Source: Deltaproteobacteria bacterium (GTDB lineage Bacteria > Desulfobacterota > Binatia > Bin18). Taken from it: a stretch of DNA of 12,463 nt. The translations under genes and the position numbers were made by a program. Positions 1 to 5,732 of the stretch are shown here, one piece after another. The first letter of the stretch is position 1; each line of letters begins with the position of its first letter. The notes beneath the pieces are model-generated. The model was given only the letters and a program-made list of their open reading frames with translations. It made no database searches and was not told the DNA's origin. The stretch is from contig JACQEL010000162.1 in the NCBI GenBank assembly GCA_016200595.1, positions 1 to 12,463 of the forward strand, in the 5' to 3' direction.

Positions 1-9
1 CTAACCCCT

Positions 10-20
10 ATCAGGGCTCC
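10..20 (+). repeat. left subterminal inverted repeat of the IS
   Basis: ATCAGGGCTCC here matches ATCCAGGCCTCC read inward on the - strand from 1632 to 1621, with one mismatch and one single-base gap. Subterminal rather than terminal inverted repeats are characteristic of the IS1111 subgroup. The match is short, so it is supportive rather than conclusive. Confidence 0.45.
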
Positions 21-168
21 GGTGTCAAGCGGACAGACGGATGCATCGCGGGGGCGGGGTGGCCGTCCGAGAAACAAATAGTGAAGCGTCTGGGCCAAGC
101 GATCGGGGCTGACTTGATTTCGGTTGCTGGTCACAGCCTGAGACTGCACCAAACACCTATGGAGGGTC

Positions 169-440
169 GATGTTTCCCGTGAAACATCTGCCACGGAAAA
201 CCGTGGCCCCCGCAGGCGCCACGCCCGAGAAACTCTTCTGTCCCCTCATGCCGGTCTTCTCAAAGTAGCGGGTTGTGTCGTGAGACACTCCTCGTTCGTG
301 TCAGACTCGGGGGAGGGGCAGCCACGGGACCCTTGGTGACGGATCACCAAGAAGAGGAGCGGCAGAGACGGTCCACTCACAGCCTGCGGCTCCGGGTCTG
401 TCGTCCAGATATGCCCGCACAGTCCGTGCGGTATAGATAA
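169..440 (-). ncRNA. putative bridge-RNA region in the IS non-coding end
   Basis: This is the gene-free stretch downstream of the transposase. It contains a run of perfect short hairpins: 169-188 (8-bp arms, loop CCGT), 190-207 (GCCACGG, AAAA loop), 332-351 (CTTGGTGA, loop CGGA) and 415-431 (CCGCAC, 5-nt loop). Around 275-302, GTGTC-GACAC-GTGTC allows two mutually exclusive pairings. IS110-family elements encode a structured bridge RNA in a non-coding end, located downstream of the transposase in the IS1111 group, so position and structure fit. The RNA limits and its target- and donor-binding loops were not determined. The strand is inferred from the transposase direction. Confidence 0.4.
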
Positions 441-480
441 GGAAGGAACCTCAGCAGGGGCTCTGCCCGTTATCGGCCAG

Positions 481-1557
481 TTAGACGGCGGGCTCCGTCT
501 CGCCCCTCAGCGGGTACGCGGTGACCACGCGATTGAGATCAACCGCGTGGTCCCGCGACAGCATGTCGTACACCGCCCGGCCCCGCTTGTGCGCGAGCAC
601 GGTCAGCGCTTTGGCGTTGCCATGGTTGCGTTCGAGTTTTGTAAAATACTCTTTCCCCGGCTGATTGTGCCGTCAGAAAAGGACAGCGGCTTCAGCAAAC
701 GCCCAGCGCACGTGCCCGGTGCCGATCTTTTTGCCCGACGTGCCTAGCCGCTGGCCTCCCGACGCCTTGGCGCATTGCACCAAGCGACAGTAGGAGACAA
801 AGTCTTGCCCGCGGGGAAACCGGGCACTGTCTTGAATCTCAGACAAAATGACCGGCGCCAGAATCTGCCCGATCCCAGGGCCGGAGGGGCGTCGAGAAAA
901 AGTTTGCACGTCGTGCGCTTTGGCACTGCGCGTAATGTAGAGGTCCACCTCACCCAAGAGTTGATCATAGTGATTGATGAGGGACACCTCGACTGCAATC
1001 GTCTTGCGCACGCGGGGATCGGGAAAGTGGTCTTCGACTCCTTCTCTATTCGCCTTGTACGCCAGCTTCTTGCCGATCTCCGGGAGATTGTACTGACTGT
1101 TCGTGTTCTGACTGTGGGCCAAGAGGTCCGCTCTTTTGCGCACCACGTGACAGCGGCGGCGCCAGAGATCCCGGGTGGCCCGCATTTCGGCAGGATCCCC
1201 ATAGGCTTGGGGCAACATCCCGCCCCGCCATAAGACCGCAATCTTGTGGGCCTCAATTTTGTCGTTCTTGGCTTTGCCCCCATGACTGGCCTTCATAGAG
1301 AGAGCCTGCCCCAGAACAAAGGCGCTTCCTTCCTTACTCCAGAGGTCGGCCAGCCACTACCACGTGAAAATGCATTCGACCCCGACCACGAGATCCTCGC
1401 GCTACGGGGCAATGATCCGTAAAAACGCTTCGGGCGTCGTCGGGAGATTCTTATGGACCAAAAGGGTCCCGGCTTGATCGAGGATACAGACGTACATCGC
1501 TTTCGCCTGTAGATCGATCCCGCAATAATGTTTAGGCTGCTGCGTAAAGAAGTTCAT
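481..1557 (-). pseudogene. IS110-family transposase, three in-frame stops
   Basis: This is one continuous frame of 358 codons, starting at an ATG (1555-1557) preceded by AAGGAGG and ending at TAA (481-483). Three stop codons interrupt it: TAG at 1402-1404 (codon 52), TAG at 1357-1359 (codon 67) and TGA at 673-675 (codon 295). There is no frameshift. IS110 transposases have an N-terminal DEDD RuvC-like domain and a C-terminal domain with a catalytic serine. The first acid is visible in YCGIDLQ (D15), the second in VGVECIF between the first two stops, and the last pair in KNDKIEAHK, where Glu stands in place of the usual final Asp. The C-terminal part carries CAKASGG and RLGTSGKKIG, which are typical of the family. 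Frame-preserving nonsense changes point to recent decay by point mutation. At least one intact copy elsewhere is likely, but that is inference. Confidence 0.9.
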
Positions 1558-1600
1558 CCAGGTCTCCTCCTTGGGGGTGATATGGGGTTGAGCCACCATA

Positions 1601-1619
1601 CCGCTGCACCGTGCAGCGG
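1601..1619. other. perfect 19-bp inverted repeat upstream of the IS transposase
   Basis: CCGCTGCAC and GTGCAGCGG form a perfect 9-bp stem around a single base. It lies between the IS end and the transposase ribosome site. It could be a regulatory hairpin limiting read-through into the transposase, or part of the transposon-end structure. No T-run follows, so it is not a typical terminator. Confidence 0.5.
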
Positions 1620-1620
1620 A

Positions 1621-1632
1621 GGAGGCCTGGAT
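1621..1632 (-). repeat. right subterminal inverted repeat of the IS
   Basis: This is the partner of the repeat at 10-20. It lies about 10 nt inside the point where recognisable attC sequence resumes (about 1643). Confidence 0.45.
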
Positions 1633-1640
1633 GAGTATCA

Positions 1641-1731
1641 TGGCGCTCCACCGCGTCGCCGCCCGCTTGCGGTTTGGAATGAGCCCGGATGGCCGCGGTG
1701 GGGCGGCTCGCGGTGCGCTTTGGCGTTGGGC
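1641..1731 (+). other. attC: attC site 0, 3' portion (R'' removed by IS insertion)
   Basis: This stretch has the arms and centre of the common attC type: CCGCCCGCTTGCGGTTT, then GGGCGGCTCGCGGTG, then R' GTTGGGC at 1725-1731. No R'' core precedes it. The sequence is interrupted where R'' should be, and CTAAC at 1-5, on the far side of the IS, is the likely missing half. R' remains, so cassette 1 still has its upstream border. Confidence 0.8.
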
Positions 1732-1795
1732 GGCGAGGTGAGGCTCGTGCAATATAACAAACGGAGCGATTTTCGTTTCGCAGGAAGGAGTACAC

Positions 1796-2230
1796 ATGAA
1801 GATCCAGTCACTCGGTCATGTCGTGATCAAAGTCCGCGACCAGCAACGCGCCGAAGCTTTCTACCATGGACTTCTCGGGATCCCGATTGCCGCTCGATTG
1901 CCTGCGCTTTCAATAACCTTCTTTACCTTGGGCGACCATCACGACTTTGCTGTAGCAGCGGTCGGGGACGATGCAGTGGACACGCCCACAAATGCCCCGG
2001 GGCTAGACCACGTCGGCTTCAAGATTGGGACTCAGATCGAGGAACTCCGTGAGGCGAAGGTGCAGCTCGAACGGGCAGGCATCAAAGTTGAGGCGTACGA
2101 TCACGAGGTGACCAAATCCATCTATTTCAAGGATCCCGATGGCAACACCGTCGAGTTATATGTTGACACGTCGGACATCTGGAAGCAGCGACCCGAAGCC
2201 GTGGCCCAAGAGGTTCCGCTTGATCTTTAG
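1796..2230 (+). CDS. VOC-family protein (glyoxalase / catechol-2,3-dioxygenase-like)
   Basis: This is a 144-residue single-chain protein of the vicinal-oxygen-chelate superfamily, in the cytoplasm. Two beta-alpha-beta-beta-beta halves are recognisable. Metal ligands expected from the family are His8 (GHVVI), His72 (DHVGF) and Glu120 (NTVELYV). The segments HHDFAV (48-53) and YFKDPDGNTVELYVD (110-124) resemble one-domain catechol 2,3-dioxygenase-like members. The substrate cannot be read from sequence: thiol-transferase-like detoxification, lyase and ring-cleavage roles all occur in this fold. The ATG has AAGGAG 5 nt upstream, which fixes the start. It is the only gene of cassette 1, between attC 0 and the attC at 2278-2376. 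VOC proteins are common integron cargo, for example in fosfomycin and bleomycin resistance, but none of those resistance types is specifically recognised here. Confidence 0.88.
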   Translation: MKIQSLGHVVIKVRDQQRAEAFYHGLLGIPIAARLPALSITFFTLGDHHDFAVAAVGDDAVDTPTNAPGLDHVGFKIGTQIEELREAKVQLERAGIKVEAYDHEVTKSIYFKDPDGNTVELYVDTSDIWKQRPEAVAQEVPLDL

Positions 2231-2277
2231 GCTCACTGGTGCGGAAGCCGGTAAAGACTCGAACCGCAAAGCGCGTC

Positions 2278-2376
2278 GCCCAACACGGCGCGCCACCGCA
2301 TCGCCGCCCGCTTGCGGTTTGGCATGAACCCGAAAGGCCGCGGTTGGGCGGCTCGCGGTGTGCTTGAGCGTTAGGC
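2278..2376 (+). other. attC: attC site 1
   Basis: R'' GCCCAAC (2278-2284), R' GTTAGGC (2370-2376), 99 bp. The arms CGCCGCCCGC and GGGCGGCTCGCGG are complementary around the TTGCGGTTT centre. It closes cassette 1, 47 nt after the VOC stop codon. Confidence 0.9.
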
Positions 2377-2386
2377 CTCTCCTCAC

Positions 2387-2415
2387 TTGCGTTCTAGGTA
2401 GTGCTACTTTAGTAT
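2387..2415 (+). promoter_or_regulatory. candidate promoter for the Phd/RelE-type pair
   Basis: TTGCGT (-35 like) and TAGTAT (-10 like) are separated by 17 nt, just inside cassette 2. Toxin-antitoxin cassettes usually carry their own promoter. Each hexamer deviates from consensus, so this is a suggestion only. Confidence 0.3.
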
Positions 2416-2446
2416 CACTCACAGGCGTACTGAACTCGTAACAACT

Positions 2447-2680
2447 TTGAAGCGGAAGGCAACCGAGATCATCTCAGAGGTAGACCGCGCGAGAGTTCCG
2501 GTGCTGATTACCCAGCATGGACGCCCGGCAGCCTATCTCGTGGATGTGGAAACGTATGAGAGACTCAACCAACGACTAGCCATACTCGAAGGCATTGCGC
2601 GCGGGGAACAGGCCATTGAGCAGGGCCGCATTGTCTCTCATACCGAAGCCAAGAAACGCATGGCGCGATGGTTGAGTTGA
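2447..2680 (+). CDS. Phd/YefM-family antitoxin
   Basis: This is the antitoxin of a type II pair. The Phd/YefM fold binds operator DNA through its N-terminal half and masks the toxin with its C-terminal tail. VPVLITQHGRPAAYLVDVETYE (about 17-38) is the signature beta-hairpin region, followed by an acidic or amphipathic tail rich in Glu and Lys. The start is problematic. TTG at 2447 gives 77 residues, but the frame is open back to 2402, and the upstream codons (ELVTT before LKRK) look like the normal N-terminus of the family. No ATG or GTG occurs there, and no good ribosome site precedes TTG. A non-canonical start or a mutated start codon is possible. The gene overlaps the toxin gene by 13 nt, which implies translational coupling. 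Confidence 0.85.
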   Translation: MKRKATEIISEVDRARVPVLITQHGRPAAYLVDVETYERLNQRLAILEGIARGEQAIEQGRIVSHTEAKKRMARWLS

Positions 2681-2991
2681 TTTGGACGGAGCCCGCGCTG
2701 AGCGACCTCGACGCCATCGCTGATTACATTGCCTTGGAGAATCCTGAAGCAGCCCGCAGTTTGGTGCAACGGGTGTTTCAACATGTCGAGCAGCTTGCGA
2801 TGTATCCGGAAAGCGGTTCGCGGCCCCGAGAGCTACGCGGTTCACGGTATCGGCAGATCGTCGAGCCGCCGTGTCGGGTATTCTATCGCTACGCTGGCGA
2901 GCGAGTTTTCGTTCTGTACGTCATGCGGGGGGAGATGCACTTGCGGGCGAGTCAGCTTGGCAAAAGAGACCGACAGACACGGAAGGCCTAA
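2668..2991 (+). CDS. RelE/ParE-family toxin
   Basis: This is a 107-residue type II toxin. It has the compact RelE/ParE fold: an N-terminal helical hairpin (TEPALSDLDAIADYIALENP, about 7-26), then strands ending in YRQIVEPPCRVFYRYAGERVF and the C-terminal LYVMRGEM. RelE members cut mRNA at the ribosome and ParE members poison gyrase. The sequence does not settle which applies, though the DLDAIADYIA helix is more ParE-like. The ATG lies inside the antitoxin gene, an antitoxin-first order typical of phd/doc-, yefM/yoeB- and parDE-like loci. Its TAA stop (2989-2991) is provided by the R'' core of the following attC, so cassette formation set the exact C-terminus. Confidence 0.88.
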   Translation: MVELIWTEPALSDLDAIADYIALENPEAARSLVQRVFQHVEQLAMYPESGSRPRELRGSRYRQIVEPPCRVFYRYAGERVFVLYVMRGEMHLRASQLGKRDRQTRKA

Positions 2992-3085
2992 CCATCGCCT
3001 CCAGGCCGACCGCGGCCCGCGTGCGGTTTGGAGTGAATCCGAAAAGACACAGTCGGGCCGCGGCGCCTGAGGCGCAGCGTTAGCC
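2986..3085 (+). other. attC: attC site 2
   Basis: R'' GCCTAAC (2986-2992), R' GTTAGCC (3079-3085), 100 bp. The first about 36 bp are identical to the attC at 4870-4969. The stop codon of the toxin gene lies inside R''. Confidence 0.9.
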
Positions 3086-3107
3086 GCGCCTGGAAGGAGG
3101 CGAGCTA

Positions 3108-3791
3108 ATGGTGACTACCGTAGGAAAGGTTCTCTCAGTCAACGTCGGTCCCGTGCGCGAGTTCGACTACAACGGCCGCCCTGCCAAGAGTGCTATCTGG
3201 AAATCACCTGCCAGCGGTCGGATCGCAGCCCAAGGTGTCAACCTTGCCGGAGACGATCAGGCGGATCGCAAGGCCCACGGGGGACCCGATAAAGCAGTCT
3301 ATGCCTACGCCGTCGAAGACGTACGGTGGTGGGAACAGGAGGTCGGCCGAGCGCTGGCTTACGGTGAGTTTGGCGAAAACCTCACGACGGAAGGGATCGA
3401 GGTGAACTCTGCGCTGGTCGGAGAGCGTTGGGAGATCGGTACCACTGTGCTTGAGGTTTCCGCGCCGCGCATCCCATGCTGGCGGCTGGGCGTGCGGATG
3501 AACGATAAGAGGTTTCCGCGCCGCTTCAGCGAGGCGGGGCGACCCGGGGCTTACCTGCGCATAGTCGTCGAGGGGGAGGTGGGCGCCGGAGATGAGATCC
3601 GGGTCGTTGAGAGACCCGAGCATGATCTCACCATCCGAGAGGTATTTCGCATCTACACCCGTGATCGCGCTGAGGCTGAGCGGTTGCTTGCCGTTCCTCG
3701 GATGTCCGAGAGCTGGAGGAGGTGGGCGGAGAAGTTGCTGCAAAAGGCCAAAGGCTGCCCGGCGGAGGCAGCGGCACCTGGATGTCGCTAG
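3108..3791 (+). CDS. MOSC-domain protein (YiiM-like)
   Basis: This is a 227-residue protein of the MOSC (molybdenum cofactor sulfurase C-terminal) family, about as long as E. coli YiiM. The sequence shows KAHGGPDKAVYAY (55-67), FGENLTT (88-94) and PRIPCWRL (120-127) with the conserved Cys124. C-terminal DLTIREVFRIY matches the YiiM-type extension. Stand-alone MOSC proteins bind molybdenum cofactor. YiiM and YcbX are linked to reductive detoxification of N-hydroxylated bases such as 6-hydroxylaminopurine, with electron donors supplied by other proteins. That role is a family inference here. AGGAGG 7 nt upstream fixes the ATG. It is the only gene of cassette 3, and its attC lies unusually far downstream because of a 270-nt tail. 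Confidence 0.9.
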   Translation: MVTTVGKVLSVNVGPVREFDYNGRPAKSAIWKSPASGRIAAQGVNLAGDDQADRKAHGGPDKAVYAYAVEDVRWWEQEVGRALAYGEFGENLTTEGIEVNSALVGERWEIGTTVLEVSAPRIPCWRLGVRMNDKRFPRRFSEAGRPGAYLRIVVEGEVGAGDEIRVVERPEHDLTIREVFRIYTRDRAEAERLLAVPRMSESWRRWAEKLLQKAKGCPAEAAAPGCR

Positions 3792-3857
3792 GTGGCCGTG
3801 ACAGCGGAGTTTCCTCATTTGCTAAAGGGTGCTGGGAAAAAATGGTGGGGAAAAATG

Positions 3858-3941
3858 GGGTCAGGTCTTTCTTTTTGCATAAGAGCATTTTTGCCTTAGC
3901 CTTCACTGTTCCTCGCCATGTATTACTGCAAGACCTGACTC
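3858..3941. repeat. REP-like inverted repeat, possible remnant of a Y1-transposase (RAYT) element
   Basis: GTCAGGTCTT (3860-3869) and AAGACCTGAC (3930-3939) are perfect 10-bp inverted repeats about 60 nt apart. Each has a TGCA on its inner side (3877-3880 and 3927-3930). GGGTCAGGTCTT-type ends flanking short non-coding DNA are often seen beside REP-associated tyrosine transposase genes. No transposase gene is present here, so it would be a non-autonomous or remnant copy. Confidence 0.5.
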
Positions 3942-3963
3942 TAGATTGCCACCCTAGATTGCC
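3941..3963 (+). repeat. short direct repeat CTAGATTGCC x2
   Basis: CTAGATTGCC occurs at 3941-3950 and 3954-3963, directly after the REP-like element. It may be a small duplication made when that element inserted or excised. No function is evident. Confidence 0.6.
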
Positions 3964-4060
3964 GTGCTCCTGAAGGGCCTTCTACCTTGACAGGAGTTGC
4001 CCTTAGAGTCCCCGTAGCCGAGGCGGCAGGACTGGTAGTGCCGTCCAAGTAGGGGATGAA

Positions 4061-4176
4061 GCCGACCCCCAGCCGTCTCTGCTACACCGCCTGCAGCGTC
4101 TGTTCGTTGCGGTTCGCGGCAGAGCAGAGTATGGTAGCTTCGCTGCCGGCGGCAGCTTATCCCTAAGACGTTAGGC
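4061..4176 (+). other. attC: attC site 3, degenerate
   Basis: R' GTTAGGC (4170-4176) is clear. An R'' is not: GCCGACC (4061-4067) is the best candidate, matching GCCTAAC at five of seven positions. Long arms GCTACACCGCCTGCAGC (4080-4096) and GCTGCCGGCGGCAGC (4142-4156) are largely complementary, and the centre carries GTTGCGGTTC as in the other sites. A second nested pair is CTCTGCT / AGCAGAG. It is probably a real but worn attC closing cassette 3. Confidence 0.6.
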
Positions 4177-4220
4177 CGCACCCTTGAATCTTATGGCTGC
4201 ACTTGGCAGCATGGGGCATA

Positions 4221-4454
4221 ATGATTTTTGAAGTGATTGGCGAAATCACGGACATAGAAGTCATTGCTGTTAGCAGCAGAATTCATGACATCGAGCGGTT
4301 GCGCAAGACTTATGGCTCAGGACGGTGGCGGAAGCTCAAGGGGCTTGCGCTTGTTCGACTTGAGGATGGGGCGGAATCCGCTGCTGAACTGCATTGGTAT
4401 GAGGCACAGGGCCTTGGCAAGAAGGAAATGAAGGTTAAGGAATTGCTGGATTAA
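4221..4454 (+). CDS. conserved small protein of unknown function
   Basis: This is a 77-residue protein, with no named family recognised with confidence. It starts as two short beta-strands (MIFEVIGEITDIEVIAV), continues with a basic helix-turn region (ERLRKTYGSGRWRKLKG, 25-41) and a strand (LALVRL), and ends ELHWYEAQGLGKKEMKVKELLD. Similar proteins of this length and pattern are, as far as I recall, widespread as unannotated genes in GC-rich environmental bacteria. The basic GSGRWRKLKG segment would suit nucleic-acid binding, but that is speculative. ATG 4221 is preferred over TTG 4203 because the family-like N-terminus starts there. The ribosome site is weak for both. It lies first in cassette 4, 5 nt before the next gene. 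Confidence 0.75.
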   Translation: MIFEVIGEITDIEVIAVSSRIHDIERLRKTYGSGRWRKLKGLALVRLEDGAESAAELHWYEAQGLGKKEMKVKELLD

Positions 4455-4459
4455 ACGCT

Positions 4460-4696
4460 ATGAAGACAGAAGAAGCTCCCCCACAGTTTGCCGTCTGTAT
4501 CGAGAATGCTGGGTACCCGGCTTCCCTAGAGTTGCGGAAGATTTATCAAGTGCTGCCGGATGAGAAAGCAGCCAAACACAACCTAGTGCGGGTGATCGAT
4601 GAATCAGGAGAAGATTACCTATACCCCCAAAGGTTCTTCGTTCCTATCGAGTTGCCGCACGCCGCAGAAGAAGCCTTCCTACAAGGGGCATCCTGA
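4460..4696 (+). CDS. conserved small protein of unknown function
   Basis: This is a 78-residue soluble protein without signal peptide or membrane segment. The core is CIENAGYPASLELRKIYQVL (13-32), then DEKAAKHNLVRVIDESGEDYLYP and FFVPIELP near the end. This pattern recurs in many unrelated bacteria as a hypothetical protein; no biochemical role is known to me. The sequence suggests a small all-beta, SH3-like fold, which is an inference from alternating hydrophobic residues. Its start codon follows the upstream stop by 5 nt without a strong ribosome site, so translational coupling is likely. The two genes share one attC and so moved as a unit. Confidence 0.8.
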   Translation: MKTEEAPPQFAVCIENAGYPASLELRKIYQVLPDEKAAKHNLVRVIDESGEDYLYPQRFFVPIELPHAAEEAFLQGAS

Positions 4697-4869
4697 GCCT
4701 AAGGAGGCGTAGCAGAGATCAGGAGAGGAGAGGCAAGGCCGCAGGGGAGGCCGGGTCGCTAGGAATAGTGAGGAAGGGCCATAGGAAGAGCGAAACACTG
4801 GGCCGCAAGGGGAGCTGAGAGGACCGAGAAACCCTGCAGGGCAGGCTGCGGTGCCCGCTCTAGGCGGTG
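4697..4869 (+). other. purine-rich spacer before attC 4
   Basis: This is about 170 nt of strongly purine-biased + strand with no credible gene. It contains a near-repeat, GGCCGCAGGGGAG (4737-4749) and GGCCGCAAGGGGAG (4801-4814). It opens with GCCTAAG and closes with TCTAGGC, faint echoes of attC cores, so it may be an eroded extra attC or cassette remnant. Confidence 0.35.
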
Positions 4870-4969
4870 GCCTAACCATCGCCTCCAGGCCGACCGCGGC
4901 CCGCGCGCGGTTCTGAGTGGATATGAAATGTCTCGGCCGGGCCGCGGCAGCTGAGGCGGGGCGTTAGGC
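4870..4969 (+). other. attC: attC site 4
   Basis: R'' GCCTAAC (4870-4876), R' GTTAGGC (4963-4969), 100 bp. GACCGCGGCCCGC and GCCGGGCCGCGGC form the arms. It belongs to the same subtype as the sites at 2986 and 5613. Confidence 0.92.
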
Positions 4970-5073
4970 ATGTGCAAAAGGTTGCATTTTCCTAGGGGTA
5001 AAGAGCTAAGGGGTGACAGGTGGCAGCTCACGGCGAGTCTTCAGTTGACTGCCTACCGCAAAGGAGGGAGGAC

Positions 5074-5520
5074 ATGAGCAGACACGTAAGAGTAGGAGGT
5101 TTCGCGCTGATACTGATGCTGGCAGCATTGCCGACCTTCGCGCAACAGCAGGCAGAAGAAGAGGCGCTGCGGAAGCTGGAGCACGAATGGTGGGAAGCGT
5201 ACAAGCAGCGGGATACGCAGACCCTTGACCGTATCATGGCGGAGGATTTCATTTTTACCGACGAGGAGGGGCAGGTGTATGATAAGTCCCACTTTATCGC
5301 CTTGGCCCGCCAGCAAGTGGTCACGGCTTACACGTTGGGAGACCTACGGATTCGGGTTTACGGCGACGCCGCTGTCGTGACATGCCCGAGCAGTTGGCGC
5401 TACAACATTGAGGGGAAAGAGGTCAGTTGGGAGTTCCGTTCGACCGACGTTTTTGTGAAGCGGCAAGGGCAGTGGCAAGCGGTAGCGGCGCAAGATACGC
5501 GTCTGCCCAAGAAGCCCTAA
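5074..5520 (+). CDS. exported NTF2-like / DUF4440 (SnoaL-fold) protein
   Basis: This is a 148-residue protein with a classical Sec signal peptide: MSRHVR, a hydrophobic core VGGFALILMLAALP and probable cleavage after Ala23 (TFA-QQQ). The mature part shows the cone-shaped NTF2-like fold: LRKLEHEWWEAYKQRDTQTL, then the family hallmark ED-F-TDE-G, and C-terminal strands WEFRSTDVFVKRQGQWQAVA. Members of DUF4440/SnoaL-like families include ketosteroid isomerase-like enzymes and binding proteins. No catalytic pair can be assigned here. ATG 5074, with a strong AGGAGGGAGG ribosome site, is chosen over an upstream ATG at 5020 because it directly begins the signal peptide. It is the sole gene of cassette 5 and the only clearly exported product in the window. 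Confidence 0.85.
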   Translation: MSRHVRVGGFALILMLAALPTFAQQQAEEEALRKLEHEWWEAYKQRDTQTLDRIMAEDFIFTDEEGQVYDKSHFIALARQQVVTAYTLGDLRIRVYGDAAVVTCPSSWRYNIEGKEVSWEFRSTDVFVKRQGQWQAVAAQDTRLPKKP

Positions 5521-5612
5521 GCACTAGAGGCAGTCATGCAACGAGAGTGCCGGTACGAGATTGTCGCAACGTTGAAGACCAGCGCCGTCTCCACTTTGGC
5601 TCTCAAAGACAT

Positions 5613-5712
5613 GCCTAACGAAGCCCTCCAGCGCATCGCGGCCCGCGTGCGGTTCCTGCTGAATCTGAAAAGACACGGTTGGGCTGCGGCGGCTGAGGCG
5701 TGCCCGTTAGAG
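5613..5712 (+). other. attC: attC site 5
   Basis: R'' GCCTAAC (5613-5619), 100 bp. R' reads GTTAGAG (5706-5712), so its last base departs from GTTRRRY. The arms GCATCGCGGCCCGC and GGGCTGCGGCGGC flank the TGCGGTTC centre. It closes cassette 5 after 92 nt of spacer that shows no gene. Confidence 0.88.
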
Positions 5713-5732
5713 CTTGAGGGAGCATAGAAGCA

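Larger units (their letters stand above)
6..1640 (-). mobile_element. IS110-family (IS1111-type) insertion sequence, decayed, inserted in an attC
   Basis: This is an insertion sequence with its transposase on the - strand, about 80 nt of non-coding sequence before the gene and about 475 nt after it. A long non-coding end downstream of the transposase is the arrangement of the IS1111 subgroup of IS110. The window begins with CTAAC, which fits the end of an attC R'' core (GCCTAAC). The rest of an attC resumes at about 1643 with GCGCTCCACCGC, which the attC at 9565-9663 shows a few bases after its own R''. The IS therefore appears to split one attC at R''. IS1111-attC elements are known to target attC sites in this way. 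Subterminal inverted repeats (10-20 and 1621-1632) support the ends, but the exact boundaries are uncertain by about 5-10 nt. The transposase carries three stop codons, so the copy should be inactive by itself. Confidence 0.75.
3792..4060 (+). other. gene-free 3' tail of the MOSC cassette
   Basis: No credible gene was seen on either strand in this stretch. It holds a REP-like inverted repeat (3858-3941) followed by a short tandem repeat. The rest has no recognised content. In the other cassettes the attC generally begins within about 100 nt of the stop codon, so this tail looks like inserted material. Confidence 0.6.

Noticed and set aside
171..186. TGTTTCCCGTGAAACA, one base from a chromosomal parS site
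   Set aside because: It lies within the structured non-coding end of an insertion sequence, as the stem of one of several similar hairpins. The mismatch breaks the central palindrome, and no par genes are near.
775..1233. Open frame of 152 codons on the + strand
   Set aside because: It is the antisense shadow of the IS110 transposase pseudogene and its product has no recognisable motif.
1601..1619. Rho-independent terminator
   Set aside because: The hairpin is perfect, but no T-run follows it on either strand.
1532..2052. Overlapping open frames on both strands around the IS end and attC 0
   Set aside because: They run through the attC palindrome and the VOC gene in wrong frames. GC-rich attC arms generate such spurious frames at many sites in this window.
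3204..3818. 204-codon frame on the - strand opposite the MOSC gene
   Set aside because: The + strand frame has clear MOSC motifs and a strong ribosome site; the opposite frame has neither.
3954..4181. 75-codon - strand frame in the MOSC cassette tail
   Set aside because: It crosses the attC palindrome, has no ribosome site and resembles no family.
5020..5073. Upstream ATG extending the NTF2-like gene by 18 codons
   Set aside because: The extension would put a polar stretch before the signal peptide, while ATG 5074 has AGGAGGGAGG directly in front of it.
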